A stretch of 60,558 nucleotides of DNA from contig JAJFGJ010000001.1 of NCBI GenBank assembly GCA_021776175.1, forward strand, positions 1 through 60,558, given 5' to 3'. The notes under the pieces are model-generated. The model made no database searches, was not told where the DNA came from, and saw nothing but the letters and a program-made list of their open reading frames with translations. A program made the position numbers and the translations under genes. Position 1 is the stretch's first letter. Every line of letters starts with the position of its first letter. Origin of the DNA: Kiloniellaceae bacterium. GTDB taxonomy: Bacteria > Pseudomonadota > Alphaproteobacteria > Kiloniellales > J153. This document shows, in pieces, positions 41,454 to 50,873 of this stretch.

Positions 41454-43466
41454 ATGGCGGATCTTTTCGATAACAGCGCGGCGCGCGCGCAAGGCAGTTA
41501 TTCGGCCAAGGACATTGAGGTCCTTGAGGGCCTGGAGCCGGTCCGGCGCCGCCCTGGCATGTATATCGGCGGCAGCGACGAACGGGCCATGCACCACTTG
41601 GTGGCCGAACTGCTCGACAATGCCATGGACGAGGCGGTCGCCGGTCACGCCACCCGCATCGAGTTGTCGCTGAGCCCCGGCAACCTGGTCACGGTCCGCG
41701 ACAACGGGCGCGGTATTCCAGTCGACCCGCACCCCAAATTCAAAAGCAAGTCGGCGCTCGAAGTTATCATGACGACGCTGCATTCGGGGGCCAAGTTCTC
41801 GCACAAGACTTACGCGACCTCCGGCGGCCTGCACGGGGTCGGCATGTCGGTGGTCAACGCCTTGGCCGATACTATGTGCGTCGAGGTGGCGCGCGACAAG
41901 AAACTCTATCGGCAAGAATTTAAACGCGGAAAGCCTCGGGGCAAGCTCAAGCAGGCCGGCCGCGCACCTAACCGCCGCGGCACCTCGGTGACCTTCCAGC
42001 CCGATGCCTCGATTTTCGGGAAAGACACGGCGTTTCAACCCGATCAGGTCTACCGCATGGCCCGCTCGCGCGCCTACCTGTACCGGGGAGTTGAGATCCG
42101 CTGGACCTGCGATCCCAGTCTGATCAAGAAAAAGAGCCCGACCCCGGCCGAGGAAACTCTGCATTTTCCCAACGGCTTACAGGATTATCTGGACGCCAGC
42201 ATTAACGGCCGCAAAACCCTGACGCCGGAACCTTTCGTCGATCGGGCCGATTTTCCCGATGGCGAGGGCCGGATGGAATGGGCCATGACCTGGCCGCTAG
42301 ACGAAGACGGGTTCCTAAGTTCGTACTGCAATACTGTCTCGACCGCCGACGGCGGCACCCACGAGCAAGGGCTGCGCGCCGGCCTGACCAAGAGCTTGAA
42401 GGCCCACGGCGAGATGGCCGGCAATAAGAAGAAAGTGGCCCAGATCACCGCCGACGACATTCTGGGCAACGCCTGTGTGATCCTCTCGGTCTTCATCAAG
42501 GAGCCGCAGTTTCAAGGCCAAACCAAGGAGAAACTGGCCTCGCCCTTGGCGGCCAAGCTGGTCGAGACCACGATCAAGGATCACTTCGACCACTGGCTAT
42601 CGGGACACCCGGAGCGGGCCAAGCTGCTTCTCGACCGCACCATCGAGCGGGCGGACCTCCGCCTACGCCGGCGCCAGGAAAAAGAGCTCAACCGAAAATC
42701 CGCGACCCGCAAGCTGCGCCTCCCCGGCAAGCTGTCCGATTGCGCGCGCTCGCGCTCCGAGGGCACCGAGATCTTCCTGGTCGAGGGCGATTCGGCCGGC
42801 GGCTCCGCCAAGCAGGCACGCGACCGCGAAACCCAGGCGGTTCTGCCCCTGCGCGGCAAAATTCTGAACGTGGCCAGCGCGACCCAAGACAAAATGCGCG
42901 CCAATCAGGAAATTTCCGACATCACGCAAGCGCTCGGCTGCGGCCTGCGCCAGCTCTTCGATGCCGAAAAACTGCGTTACGAGCGCGTCATCATCATGAC
43001 CGACGCCGATGTCGACGGCGCCCATATCGCGTCGTTGCTGATCACCTTTTTTTACCGCGAGATGCCGGGCCTGATCGAGGAAGGACGCCTATTCCTGGCC
43101 CTGCCGCCGCTTTACCGCCTGACCCAAGGCGGCGAGTCGGTCTACGCGCGCGACGACAAGCACAAGGACGAGTTGCTCGAAAACCACTTCACGGGCCGCG
43201 GCAAGATCGAAATGAGCCGCTTCAAGGGCCTGGGCGAAATGCCCGCCAAGCAGCTCAAGGAAACCACCATGGACCGCCGCAACCGCACCCTGCTGCGGGT
43301 GTCCCTAACCGACGTGCGCGGCAAGGACGCCGAGACCCAAGCCAAGATCAAGTCCCAACGCAAAGAAGCCGACGATCTGGTCGAACGCCTCATGGGCCGC
43401 AAGCCGGAATTGCGCTTCGCCTTCATCCAGGAAAACGCCAAGTTCGTTCAAGAACTCGACGTGTAA
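41454..43466 (+). CDS. parE: DNA topoisomerase IV subunit B
   Basis: ATPase subunit that, with ParC, decatenates daughter chromosomes. The 670-residue protein has the GHKL ATPase motifs (ELLDNAMDEAV, VRDNGRGIPVDPHPKF, SGGLHGVGMSVVNAL), a transducer domain and a TOPRIM domain (EIFLVEGDSAGGSAKQ and IMTDADVDGAHI). At this length, and with the VRRRPGMYIGGSDERAMHHL start, it fits ParE rather than the about 800-residue GyrB. I use the ATG at 41454, which has GGATCGGAG just upstream, over one nine codons earlier. No parC is near. Confidence 0.93.
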   Translation: MADLFDNSAARAQGSYSAKDIEVLEGLEPVRRRPGMYIGGSDERAMHHLVAELLDNAMDEAVAGHATRIELSLSPGNLVTVRDNGRGIPVDPHPKFKSKSALEVIMTTLHSGAKFSHKTYATSGGLHGVGMSVVNALADTMCVEVARDKKLYRQEFKRGKPRGKLKQAGRAPNRRGTSVTFQPDASIFGKDTAFQPDQVYRMARSRAYLYRGVEIRWTCDPSLIKKKSPTPAEETLHFPNGLQDYLDASINGRKTLTPEPFVDRADFPDGEGRMEWAMTWPLDEDGFLSSYCNTVSTADGGTHEQGLRAGLTKSLKAHGEMAGNKKKVAQITADDILGNACVILSVFIKEPQFQGQTKEKLASPLAAKLVETTIKDHFDHWLSGHPERAKLLLDRTIERADLRLRRRQEKELNRKSATRKLRLPGKLSDCARSRSEGTEIFLVEGDSAGGSAKQARDRETQAVLPLRGKILNVASATQDKMRANQEISDITQALGCGLRQLFDAEKLRYERVIIMTDADVDGAHIASLLITFFYREMPGLIEEGRLFLALPPLYRLTQGGESVYARDDKHKDELLENHFTGRGKIEMSRFKGLGEMPAKQLKETTMDRRNRTLLRVSLTDVRGKDAETQAKIKSQRKEADDLVERLMGRKPELRFAFIQENAKFVQELDV

Positions 43467-43616
43467 CGCGGCCTCAACCCGCGTGCGGCCCGGCGAGTGC
43501 GCCGGACCGTCGCGCGAACGTGACTTGGCGACACCTCGTGGCGCGCTAGATTCTCAAGAGTGCGTCATGTTCGCGGACCGCGCCGGTCACGGCGCGATCG
43601 AACGGAGGTGGATGGA

Positions 43617-44174
43617 ATGAGAAAATCGATTGCCTGGCCGCTCGCCGCGGCACTCGCCACGGCCGTAACGGCATGCGGCGGCGCTGTTCTGAGTCCGACC
43701 CGGGTCAGCGGCGGATACGATTCCTCGACGCTGAATTACATCGCCGGCAAGGGCAAGATGTACACACAGATCGTCGGCAATCCCTTCGAAGTGCCGAAAG
43801 ACCAGCTCGGCTCGGCGGTCACCCGGACTATGTTCGGGTCGCACTCCGGCCCGACGATCCGCTTCAGCACCGAGCGCGATCCCAACTATACCTCGCCGTA
43901 CCGGGTCGTCGTGGTCTTCAATCCAGGCAAGACCGTGGACCCCTATAAACTATGCCAAGACGTGCCGTACCCGGTTGGGAAGTCGCCCGGCGCACTTCAG
44001 GTGGCCATGGCGTTCTGCTCGGCCAGCGACTACGAGACCTTCATCAACGGCCGCCTGGACGGCGTTAAGGGCCCCGACGATCCCGCCTTCCGGACATTGA
44101 TCCGCCAGATGACATCGAGTTTGTTCCCGCGGATCAGCCCGGACCCGAACGGCGGCGGGGATTTCAATAACTAG
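43617..44174 (+). CDS. Predicted lipoprotein of unknown function
   Basis: A 185-residue product with a lipoprotein signal: a basic start, a hydrophobic stretch (IAWPLAAALATA) and the lipobox VTAC near residue 20. The mature part has no recognised domain; two further cysteines (in KLCQDVP and AFCSASD) could form a disulfide. GGAGG lies 6-12 bases before the ATG; an earlier in-frame start at 43560 would bury the signal and is disfavoured. It stands alone between parE and the heme-c chemoreceptor. Confidence 0.8.
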   Translation: MRKSIAWPLAAALATAVTACGGAVLSPTRVSGGYDSSTLNYIAGKGKMYTQIVGNPFEVPKDQLGSAVTRTMFGSHSGPTIRFSTERDPNYTSPYRVVVVFNPGKTVDPYKLCQDVPYPVGKSPGALQVAMAFCSASDYETFINGRLDGVKGPDDPAFRTLIRQMTSSLFPRISPDPNGGGDFNN

Positions 44175-44574
44175 AGCGCCTTGCGGCCCGACGGAATCTC
44201 CGAGGATTCCCAAGAGCGCCGATTTCCGATTCTAGATTTGGGTTGGCTCGCGCTTGGCCGGGATGGACCTGGGTTCGCGGCCTCACGGTATGTCCCTGAT
44301 TTTTATCGAAACTTAAGACGATTAGGGCAAACCTTAAGTGTTAGGCGGACGATAGTATGTTGGGCCTTCGGCGTTAAGCACCGAAATAAGCTCAATGCCA
44401 TTAACGACGCCGGTCTTACCATAGATTCAGATGGTTACGCCTAAACGAACTCAACGCCGTCGATCCTATCGGATACGAATCTCTAGGTGCTGTCGTGGCT
44501 GGGCCGCGAGCCCAATGAGTCATGGATAAACCTTCAGACTAATCGCCCATCGGGTAAATGTGAGAGATACAATT
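44175..44574 (+). other. 400-base intergenic region with paired CTTAAG palindromes
   Basis: No gene is seen. Two CTTAAG palindromes at 44312-44317 and 44333-44338 are 21 bases apart, two helical turns, and more TTAA tetramers occur at 44374 and 44401. The region should contain the promoter of the chemoreceptor gene. No terminator for the lipoprotein gene is evident. Confidence 0.5.
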
Positions 44575-46266
44575 ATGATTTCGCTTAACATTGGATCGAG
44601 AATCGTCGCCATCGGTTCAACCATAATGGTTGTCGTCGTTTTCGCCGGTCTCGCGATCTATTCCTTACAACAGCTATCGGCTCTTGAACACGACATGCGA
44701 ACGCAGGCGGATGGGCGCCTCGTTCTCGTCGAGGCGTTTCATACCCAGGCCATGAAAAACCGCCTGGATAAGGCCGACGACGATCCGGTCGTGGCGACCT
44801 TGGACGGCACGTTTGAACAACTGAGTGAAAACGCCAAGGACATGAAGGTTTGGCTGGCGATGGGACCGAAGACACTTGCCTTCCAGGCGAGGACGAACAG
44901 CGCTCAAGAACCGCCCTTGGATACCGTGGGCCAGGAAGCCATTGATACAAAACAGCCGGTCGGCCGTACCGTTGGAGACGAGTATCGTTTGTCGGTCCCC
45001 GTGATCCTTGGCCATGGTGTCGCGAATCAAAAGGAATGTTTTAGATGCCACGGCAAAGACATGGGGCTTGAGAAGGGCGATGTAATTGGAATTTATTCCA
45101 TCTCCATGTCAACGAAAGCGACGCGCGCGGCCCTATACAGGGATTTGATTGAACTCTTTTTGGGCGCGCTCGCCATTGCCGTCATCATTGGCGCGGTCAA
45201 CTATGTATTCATAAAGCGAACGGTCGCCAAACCTATCAGATCCATGACGACAACCATGACGCATCTGTCCGAGGGAGACTTGAATGTCGATATCCCGGGG
45301 CAAGATCGCAACGACGAAATCGGCGAAATGGCTGGAGCGGTTACGGTGTTCAAGGAAAACGCCGCCGAAAAGTTCAAGGCCGACGCCGAAAAACAGAAAA
45401 TGGAGGAACAAAGAGACAAACGCCGCCGAGAGATAGAAGCCTCCATTAAAGCGTTTAACGGTGTCATAGGCCAAGTCGTGGAAAAAGTAACCGCGGCGGC
45501 AACGCAGATACAGTCTTCCGCCCATGGCATGACATCCGCCGCCGACGAAACGAACAAGCAGGCGTCGAATGTCGCCAGTGCATCGGAAGAAGCATCCGTG
45601 AACGTCCAGACAGTCGCGGCCTCGGCGGAAGAACTGTCGTTTTCGATCGAGGAGATCAATCGTCAAGTCGAGGTCACGACGAGCGCCAACCAAGAGGCCA
45701 TCGAAAAAGCGACTCACAGCCACGACACGGTGCAGGAACTGGTCAGTTCGGCAAATAAGATCGGCGAAATCGTCTCGCTAATCACCGATATCGCCGAGCA
45801 AACCAACTTGTTGGCTCTTAACGCGACGATCGAAGCCGCGCGAGCCGGCGAGGCGGGCAAAGGATTTGCCGTGGTTGCATCCGAGGTGAAGAATCTAGCG
45901 AATCAAACGGCCGGGGCGACCGAGGATATCTGCGAACAAATTTCCAGCATTCAATCGGTGGCGAATGATGCCGCCAATGCCATTAACGCGATCACCGAAA
46001 GCATAAACACGGTCAGTAAGAACACCGCGTCGGTGTCGACCGCCGTTGACCAGCAGAATGACGCGACCAAGGAAATCGCACAAAATGTCGAGCAAGCGGC
46101 GGCGGGAACGCGGGAGGTCGCGTCGAATATCGTGGGCGTGAGCGAAGCGGTGGCGAATACAGGAGCCGTTGCCAATGAGATACTTTCGACGGCCGATAGA
46201 CTTTCTCAGCAAGCCGAAACCTTGAGGTCCGAGGTCGATAGCTTCCTGACCCAAGTCCGCGGCTAA
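44575..46266 (+). CDS. Methyl-accepting chemotaxis protein with periplasmic heme-c motif
   Basis: A 563-residue chemoreceptor. Helix 1 is about residues 10-32 and helix 2 about 193-213. The 160-residue periplasmic domain carries CFRCH at 155-159, a c-type heme attachment site. A HAMP domain (214-266, [18 protein letters not shown]) leads to a long helical signalling domain whose tip holds the CheA/CheW-binding core [23 protein letters not shown] (quoted in short). The ATG at 44575 is chosen; a GTG 15 bases upstream is in frame. No che genes are nearby. The heme suggests redox, O2 or NO sensing, as in heme-c chemoreceptors known from Geobacter. Confidence 0.9.
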   Translation: MISLNIGSRIVAIGSTIMVVVVFAGLAIYSLQQLSALEHDMRTQADGRLVLVEAFHTQAMKNRLDKADDDPVVATLDGTFEQLSENAKDMKVWLAMGPKTLAFQARTNSAQEPPLDTVGQEAIDTKQPVGRTVGDEYRLSVPVILGHGVANQKECFRCHGKDMGLEKGDVIGIYSISMSTKATRAALYRDLIELFLGALAIAVIIGAVNYVFIKRTVAKPIRSMTTTMTHLSEGDLNVDIPGQDRNDEIGEMAGAVTVFKENAAEKFKADAEKQKMEEQRDKRRREIEASIKAFNGVIGQVVEKVTAAATQIQSSAHGMTSAADETNKQASNVASASEEASVNVQTVAASAEELSFSIEEINRQVEVTTSANQEAIEKATHSHDTVQELVSSANKIGEIVSLITDIAEQTNLLALNATIEAARAGEAGKGFAVVASEVKNLANQTAGATEDICEQISSIQSVANDAANAINAITESINTVSKNTASVSTAVDQQNDATKEIAQNVEQAAAGTREVASNIVGVSEAVANTGAVANEILSTADRLSQQAETLRSEVDSFLTQVRG

Positions 46267-46277
46267 CCGAATTAGCC

Positions 46278-47348
46278 TTACCGGGCCGCGTTCAGGCTTT
46301 CCCCGGCCTCGCGCATCAGGACCGCGACCAGCTCGGCGGCCGGCATGGCGCGGGTCAAGGCCACGGATTGCCCGGACCACATGGACAGGACATCGCCGAT
46401 ATCGGGCGCGTCCCCATCCTCGCGCAAGGGCGCCACGAGCGACATCTGTGCCGGATAGGGCGCGATATCGGCTTCCATGTCTGAAAGTTCCTCGACCAGG
46501 CGGTTGCGCAGGGCGCGGGCGGGCTTGCCGCTGAACAGGCGGGTAACCGCCGTGGCGTCGTCGGAGCCCACCGCCAAGGCGCTCTGGTAGGCCGGATTCA
46601 AGCCGGTTTCCGGGCAGCGCAGGAAGGCGGTCCCGATCTGCGCCGCGCTGGCGCCCAGGACCAGGGCCGCCGCGACACCGCGCCCGTCGGCGATTCCCCC
46701 CGCCCCGATAACCGGCACCTCCACGGCGGAGACCACTTGGGGCAGCAGGGCGAACAGGCCGGGCTGGCTCGCCGGGTCCGCGCCCATAAAGGTCCCGCGA
46801 TGGCCGCCCGCCTCCAGGCCTTGCGCGATGATGACGTCGGCGCCGTACGCTTCCAGCCACAGCGCCTCGGCGACGGTGGTGGCGCTGGAGAGCACCAGGG
46901 CGCCCGTATCCTTGACCGCGCGCAGTAAACGGGGGGCCGGCAGCCCGAAGTGAAAACTGACGATTTCGGGCTTGTGCTCCTCGATCACCTCGAGATGTGC
47001 GGGCCCGAAGGGGGCGTAGGGTACGCTGGGCTCGGGCACCTCGCCCAAACCCCTGGCCTCATATAGAGGCCGCAGCCTTTGGCGCATGTTCGCCGCCGTC
47101 CCGGAGACCTCCCCCGGATCGCCATGGCAGAAGAAATTCACGTTCAGGGGGCCGCTGCTTTGCTGGCGGAAAGTCTGGATCATACGGGCCGCGTCTTGGG
47201 GCTTCGAGGTCGCCAGCCCCAAAGAGCCCAGGCCGCCCGCGTTGCTAACAGCGGCGGCAAGGGCGGGAGTCGCGGCACCGGCCATGGGCGCCTGGATTAT
47301 CGGGTGCGCGATCCCCAAGCGGACCATTAGGGCGTTCGATCTAGGCAT
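46278..47348 (-). CDS. Nitronate monooxygenase family flavoprotein
   Basis: FMN enzyme of the TIM-barrel NMO class that oxidises alkyl nitronates. The 356-residue protein has the N-terminal HPIIQAPMAGAATPALAAAV, the QGLEAGGHRGTF loop with the likely catalytic histidine, and the phosphate-binding VIGAGGIADGRG segment. GGGGGA precedes the ATG. It is convergent with the chemoreceptor gene and divergent from icd, with 164 bases between starts. Confidence 0.92.
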   Translation of the reverse strand: MPRSNALMVRLGIAHPIIQAPMAGAATPALAAAVSNAGGLGSLGLATSKPQDAARMIQTFRQQSSGPLNVNFFCHGDPGEVSGTAANMRQRLRPLYEARGLGEVPEPSVPYAPFGPAHLEVIEEHKPEIVSFHFGLPAPRLLRAVKDTGALVLSSATTVAEALWLEAYGADVIIAQGLEAGGHRGTFMGADPASQPGLFALLPQVVSAVEVPVIGAGGIADGRGVAAALVLGASAAQIGTAFLRCPETGLNPAYQSALAVGSDDATAVTRLFSGKPARALRNRLVEELSDMEADIAPYPAQMSLVAPLREDGDAPDIGDVLSMWSGQSVALTRAMPAAELVAVLMREAGESLNAAR

Positions 47349-47512
47349 GAAAAGTCCCCCTATTCATCGGATTGGAACGAGCATGACTGGGCACTGAATT
47401 GCCGACAAGGTTCGCCTGCCCATGCGCCGTCTTGCACTGCCGCCAAACGTTGGTATCTTCCGCGCGCGTTCCCGGCCGTGTTCGGCCGATGCCCGTCCGG
47501 TTGGAGGACTCC

Positions 47513-48727
47513 ATGGCGAAAATCAAGGTCAAAAACCCTGTCGTCGAGATCGATGGCGACGAAATGACCCGCATAATCTGGGCCTGGATCAAGGAAAAGT
47601 TGATCCTGCCCTATCTCGATATCGATCTGAAGTACTACGATCTCTCGATCGAAAGCCGCGATGCGACCGACGACCAGATCACCATCGATTCGGCCGAGGC
47701 GATCCAGAAGCACGGTGTCGGAGTCAAATGCGCGACGATCACGCCGGACGAGGCGCGGGTCGAGGAATTCGGCCTCAAAAAGATGTGGCGCTCGCCCAAC
47801 GGCACGATCCGCAACATCCTGGGCGGCACGGTTTTCCGCCAACCCATCATCGTCGACAACGTGCCGCGCCTGGTGCCGAGTTGGACCCAGCCCATCGTCA
47901 TCGGCCGTCATGCCTTTGGCGATCAGTACCGGGCTACCGACTTCAAGGTCCCTGGCCCCGGTAAGCTGACCATGACCTTTCAGCCGGCGGACGGCGGTCA
48001 GGCGGTATCCCACGAAATCTTCGATTTCCCCGAGGCCGGCGTCGCCATGGGCATGTACAACCTGGACGAATCGATCCGGGGTTTCGCGCGCGCCTGCTTG
48101 AACTACGGGCTCAACCTCGGCTGGCCGGTCTATCTCTCGACCAAGAACACGATCATGAAAGTCTACGACGGCCGCTTCAAGGATCTGTTCCAGGAAATTT
48201 TCGACACCGAATTCAAGGACCGGTTCGAGGCCAAGAACATCACCTACGAGCATCGCCTGATCGACGACATGGTCGCCGCCGCCATGAAGTGGTCGGGCGG
48301 CTACGTCTGGGCATGCAAGAATTACGATGGCGATGTGCAGTCCGATACCGTGGCGCAGGGGTTCGGTTCCCTGGGTCTCATGACCTCGGTCCTAATGACC
48401 CCGGACGGCAAGACCATCGAGGCCGAGGCGGCCCACGGCACGGTGACCCGTCATTACCGCATGCACCAGCAGGGCAAGCCGACCTCGACCAACCCCATCG
48501 CGTCGATCTTCGCCTGGACCCGGGGCCTGCACTATCGCGGCACCTTTGACGGCACGCCCGAGGTGACCGAGTTCGCCGATACGCTGGAGCGGGTCTGTGT
48601 CGAGACGGTCGAAAGCGGGGAGATGACCAAGGACCTCGCCCTCCTCATCAGCCCCGATCAAAAATGGCTGACAACCGAGGAGTTCATGGCCGCCCTGGAC
48701 ACCAACCTTAAGGCCGCTCTGTCCTGA
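47513..48727 (+). CDS. icd: Isocitrate dehydrogenase (NADP), dimeric eukaryotic-like type
   Basis: Oxidises isocitrate to 2-oxoglutarate in the citric acid cycle. The 404-residue protein has the start [20 protein letters not shown] and the segments [14 protein letters not shown] and [20 protein letters not shown] (metal and substrate binding), all typical of the type found in Alphaproteobacteria and mitochondria, and unlike the Escherichia coli enzyme. The ATG at 47513 has TTGGAGGA upstream; an earlier in-frame start adds 38 unlikely residues. In many relatives icd lies close to alaS and recA; here alaS is 3.4 kb away and recA is not in the window. Confidence 0.96.
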   Translation: MAKIKVKNPVVEIDGDEMTRIIWAWIKEKLILPYLDIDLKYYDLSIESRDATDDQITIDSAEAIQKHGVGVKCATITPDEARVEEFGLKKMWRSPNGTIRNILGGTVFRQPIIVDNVPRLVPSWTQPIVIGRHAFGDQYRATDFKVPGPGKLTMTFQPADGGQAVSHEIFDFPEAGVAMGMYNLDESIRGFARACLNYGLNLGWPVYLSTKNTIMKVYDGRFKDLFQEIFDTEFKDRFEAKNITYEHRLIDDMVAAAMKWSGGYVWACKNYDGDVQSDTVAQGFGSLGLMTSVLMTPDGKTIEAEAAHGTVTRHYRMHQQGKPTSTNPIASIFAWTRGLHYRGTFDGTPEVTEFADTLERVCVETVESGEMTKDLALLISPDQKWLTTEEFMAALDTNLKAALS

Positions 48728-48759
48728 GCTCTGGCCTATAAGAGAACAGGTTAAAACAA

Positions 48760-49317
48760 ATGAACAAGTTTCTGATTTCACTTCTATTGATAGGACTAGC
48801 CATGACAGCTTCCACGACCGGGGCCGACGCTGCCCCCGACCCCGAAAACATCCTCGTCCTGGAGGTCAAGTCGGGAGAGATCATCATCGAAATGCTGCCT
48901 GACGTGGCGCCGAATCATGTCGCGCGGATCCGGGAACTGACGCGCGAGGGCTTCTACGACGGGATCGTGTTCCACCGTGTGATGGAAGGCTTCATGGCCC
49001 AAACCGGCGACCCGACCGGCACCGGAACCGGCGGCTCGGGACAAAACCTCGACGCCGAGTTTACGCGCGAGCCCTTCCTGCGCGGCACCCTGGGCATGGC
49101 GCGCTCGCAAAGCCCCAATAGCGCCGACAGTCAGTTCTTCATCACCTTCGACACCGCACAGTTCCTCGATGGCCAATACACGGTTTGGGGCCGGGTGATC
49201 GGCGGCATGGAAAACGTCGACCAAATTAAAAAAGCGCCCACCGGCAGCCGGAGCGGCACGGTGGAAGACCCGGACAAGATAATCCGCATGCGGGTCAAGG
49301 CCGACATCCAGGAGTAA
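48760..49317 (+). CDS. Periplasmic cyclophilin-type peptidyl-prolyl isomerase
   Basis: A 185-residue exported isomerase with a signal peptide (residues 1-25, ending ADAAPDP) and one cyclophilin domain. The catalytic-site pattern is visible: FHRVMEGFMAQTGDPTGTG with the key arginine, LGMARSQSPNSADSQFFITF, and QYTVWGRVIGGM. It is the single-domain bacterial type, likely a periplasmic folding helper. The gene begins 33 bases after icd. Confidence 0.93.
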   Translation: MNKFLISLLLIGLAMTASTTGADAAPDPENILVLEVKSGEIIIEMLPDVAPNHVARIRELTREGFYDGIVFHRVMEGFMAQTGDPTGTGTGGSGQNLDAEFTREPFLRGTLGMARSQSPNSADSQFFITFDTAQFLDGQYTVWGRVIGGMENVDQIKKAPTGSRSGTVEDPDKIIRMRVKADIQE

Positions 49318-49354
49318 ATCGCGCGGGGGCGAACGGAAACGGGAGAGGGCCGAT

Positions 49355-50194
49355 ATGGAAAATACACTTAACCAAGAAGAGATCATGGGTATGGTGAGTC
49401 ACTTCACCGACCTGGCGATCGAGTACGGCCTGAACCTGCTGGGCGCCCTTGCCATCCTGATTATCGGCCGGATGGTGGCGAGCTGGGCAAGCAAAAGCGT
49501 CTTGCGTCTTCTAAACAAGACCAAGCGGGTTGACGATACGCTCAAGCCCTTCTTCGCCAACATCGTGCGCTACTTCATCCTGATCCTGGTGGTGATCGCC
49601 GTTCTCTCGCAGTTCGGCATTCAAACCGCCAGTCTCATCGCCATGTTGGGCGCCGCCGGCCTGGCCATCGGCCTGGCCCTGCAAGGCACCCTGCAAAACA
49701 TCGCCGCCGGGATCATGCTGTTGTTCCTGCGCCCCTTCCGGGTCGGCGAGTATATCGATGCCGAGGGTATTTCCGGCACCGTCGACGAGATCGGCCTCTT
49801 CACCACTCACCTGACGACCTACGACGGGGTCTACGTCGAAACACCGAATTCGAATTTATGGAACCGCTCGGTGATCAACTACAGCCGCTTGCCCACGCGG
49901 CGTTTGGATATCCCGGCCGGAATCGGTTACGGCGACGATATCGACAAGGCACAAGCGGTTCTCATGGACATCATGGTGAAAGACAGCCGGGTCCACAAAG
50001 ACCCGGAACCGGCCACCATGGTCCTGGAACTGGCCGATAGCTCGGTCAATCTGAACCTGCGCATGTGGTGCGACGCGGCGGACTTTTGGGGCTTGAAATT
50101 CGATCTGACCAAGGCCGTCAAGCAACGCCTAGACGCCGAGGGTATCTCCATCCCCTACCCGCAACGCGACGTGCACATGCATCAGGTGAGTTAA
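49355..50194 (+). CDS. mscS: Small-conductance mechanosensitive channel, MscS family
   Basis: The 279-residue protein has three membrane helices (about residues 18-40, 62-82, 88-112) and the C-terminal beta and alpha/beta vestibule domains. The pore-lining helix has the Gly/Ala pattern LGAAGLAIGLALQGTLQNIAAGIMLL (shown in short) and the following FRPFRVGEYIDAEGISGTVDEIG segment is typical. It opens under membrane tension to release solutes during osmotic downshock. It is 38 bases after the cyclophilin gene, with GGAGAGGG before the ATG. Confidence 0.93.
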   Translation: MENTLNQEEIMGMVSHFTDLAIEYGLNLLGALAILIIGRMVASWASKSVLRLLNKTKRVDDTLKPFFANIVRYFILILVVIAVLSQFGIQTASLIAMLGAAGLAIGLALQGTLQNIAAGIMLLFLRPFRVGEYIDAEGISGTVDEIGLFTTHLTTYDGVYVETPNSNLWNRSVINYSRLPTRRLDIPAGIGYGDDIDKAQAVLMDIMVKDSRVHKDPEPATMVLELADSSVNLNLRMWCDAADFWGLKFDLTKAVKQRLDAEGISIPYPQRDVHMHQVS

Positions 50195-50216
50195 GGGGCG
50201 AGGGCACCCACAAATT

Positions 50217-50302
50217 CGTCACCCTGGACTGCGATCCGGGGTCTTTGGGAAAGACCGGGCGTTACTCCTCAAGAAGATCCCGGATCGGGGTCCGGGATGA
50301 CG
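50217..50302. repeat. Degenerate palindromic intergenic repeat (copy C)
   Basis: The arms GTCACCCTGGAC (50218-50229) and GTCCGGGATGAC (50290-50301) pair with two mismatches; an inner GGTCTTTGGGAAAGACC hairpin is present. The right arm shares its CCGGGATGACG end with two longer copies at 51994 and 55668. It lies between mscS and the convergent MaoC gene, where it may end transcription. Confidence 0.6.
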
Positions 50303-50329
50303 TCTTTAAGCAAAGCCGCCTGACGCGCG

Positions 50330-50770
50330 TCAAGCCTGTTCGCGGCGCGGGACCTTGACCAGGGCCTCGCCCTCCAAAACCATCGTGCCGTCAATTTTGC
50401 AGTGGCACGACAGTCTAACCCGCTGCCTTTGCGCGTTCAGCTCGGCGACCTCCACCGTGGCCTCGACCGTATCGCCGATCTTCACCGGGGCGAGGAACTT
50501 CAACGTCTGCGAGATGTAGATGGCGCCCGGACCGGGCAACCTGGTGCCGATCACGGCCGAGATCAGGCCGGCCGTGTAAAGCCCGTGGGCGATGCGCCCC
50601 TTGAACGGCGTTTTCGCGGCGAAGTGTTCCGAGAGATGAATCGGGTTCCGGTCGCCGGTGATTTCCGCGAAGCCAACCACATCCGAGGACTTGACCGTCT
50701 TGAAGTAGGTTTCGGTCATGCCCAGGCTCAAATCCTCGAAGTACAAGGTCTGGAAGGACAAAAAGCTCAC
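50330..50770 (-). CDS. MaoC-like (R)-specific enoyl-CoA hydratase
   Basis: A 146-residue single-hotdog protein. The hydratase-2 motif with catalytic aspartate and histidine is complete: ITGDRNPIHLSEHFAAKTPF followed by GRIAHGLYTAGLISAVIG. Such proteins hydrate 2-enoyl-CoA to (R)-3-hydroxyacyl-CoA and often feed polyhydroxyalkanoate synthesis, though the substrate cannot be told here. It is convergent with mscS and downstream of the P1-family peptidase gene, 103 bases apart. Confidence 0.92.
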   Translation of the reverse strand: MSFLSFQTLYFEDLSLGMTETYFKTVKSSDVVGFAEITGDRNPIHLSEHFAAKTPFKGRIAHGLYTAGLISAVIGTRLPGPGAIYISQTLKFLAPVKIGDTVEATVEVAELNAQRQRVRLSCHCKIDGTMVLEGEALVKVPRREQA

Positions 50771-50873
50771 GATCGCCTCTTATGCTGGTTCCACCGCTCG
50801 GCCGTGGGCGAGGTTACGCGATTCATGCCGCCGTTTCACCCATCGCGGCAACGGCGGTGGGTGGCAATCGAAA

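Noticed and set aside
44324..44332. GGGCAAACC, the core word of c-di-GMP-I riboswitches, upstream of the chemoreceptor
   Set aside because: The GNRA-capped hairpin and the GACGCAAAGCC receptor that must follow are absent, and the position 240 bases from the start is not typical.
45895..46860. 321-codon minus-strand frame spanning the end of the chemoreceptor and the nitronate monooxygenase
   Set aside because: It overlaps two well-supported genes in other frames and is very Arg/Gly-rich.
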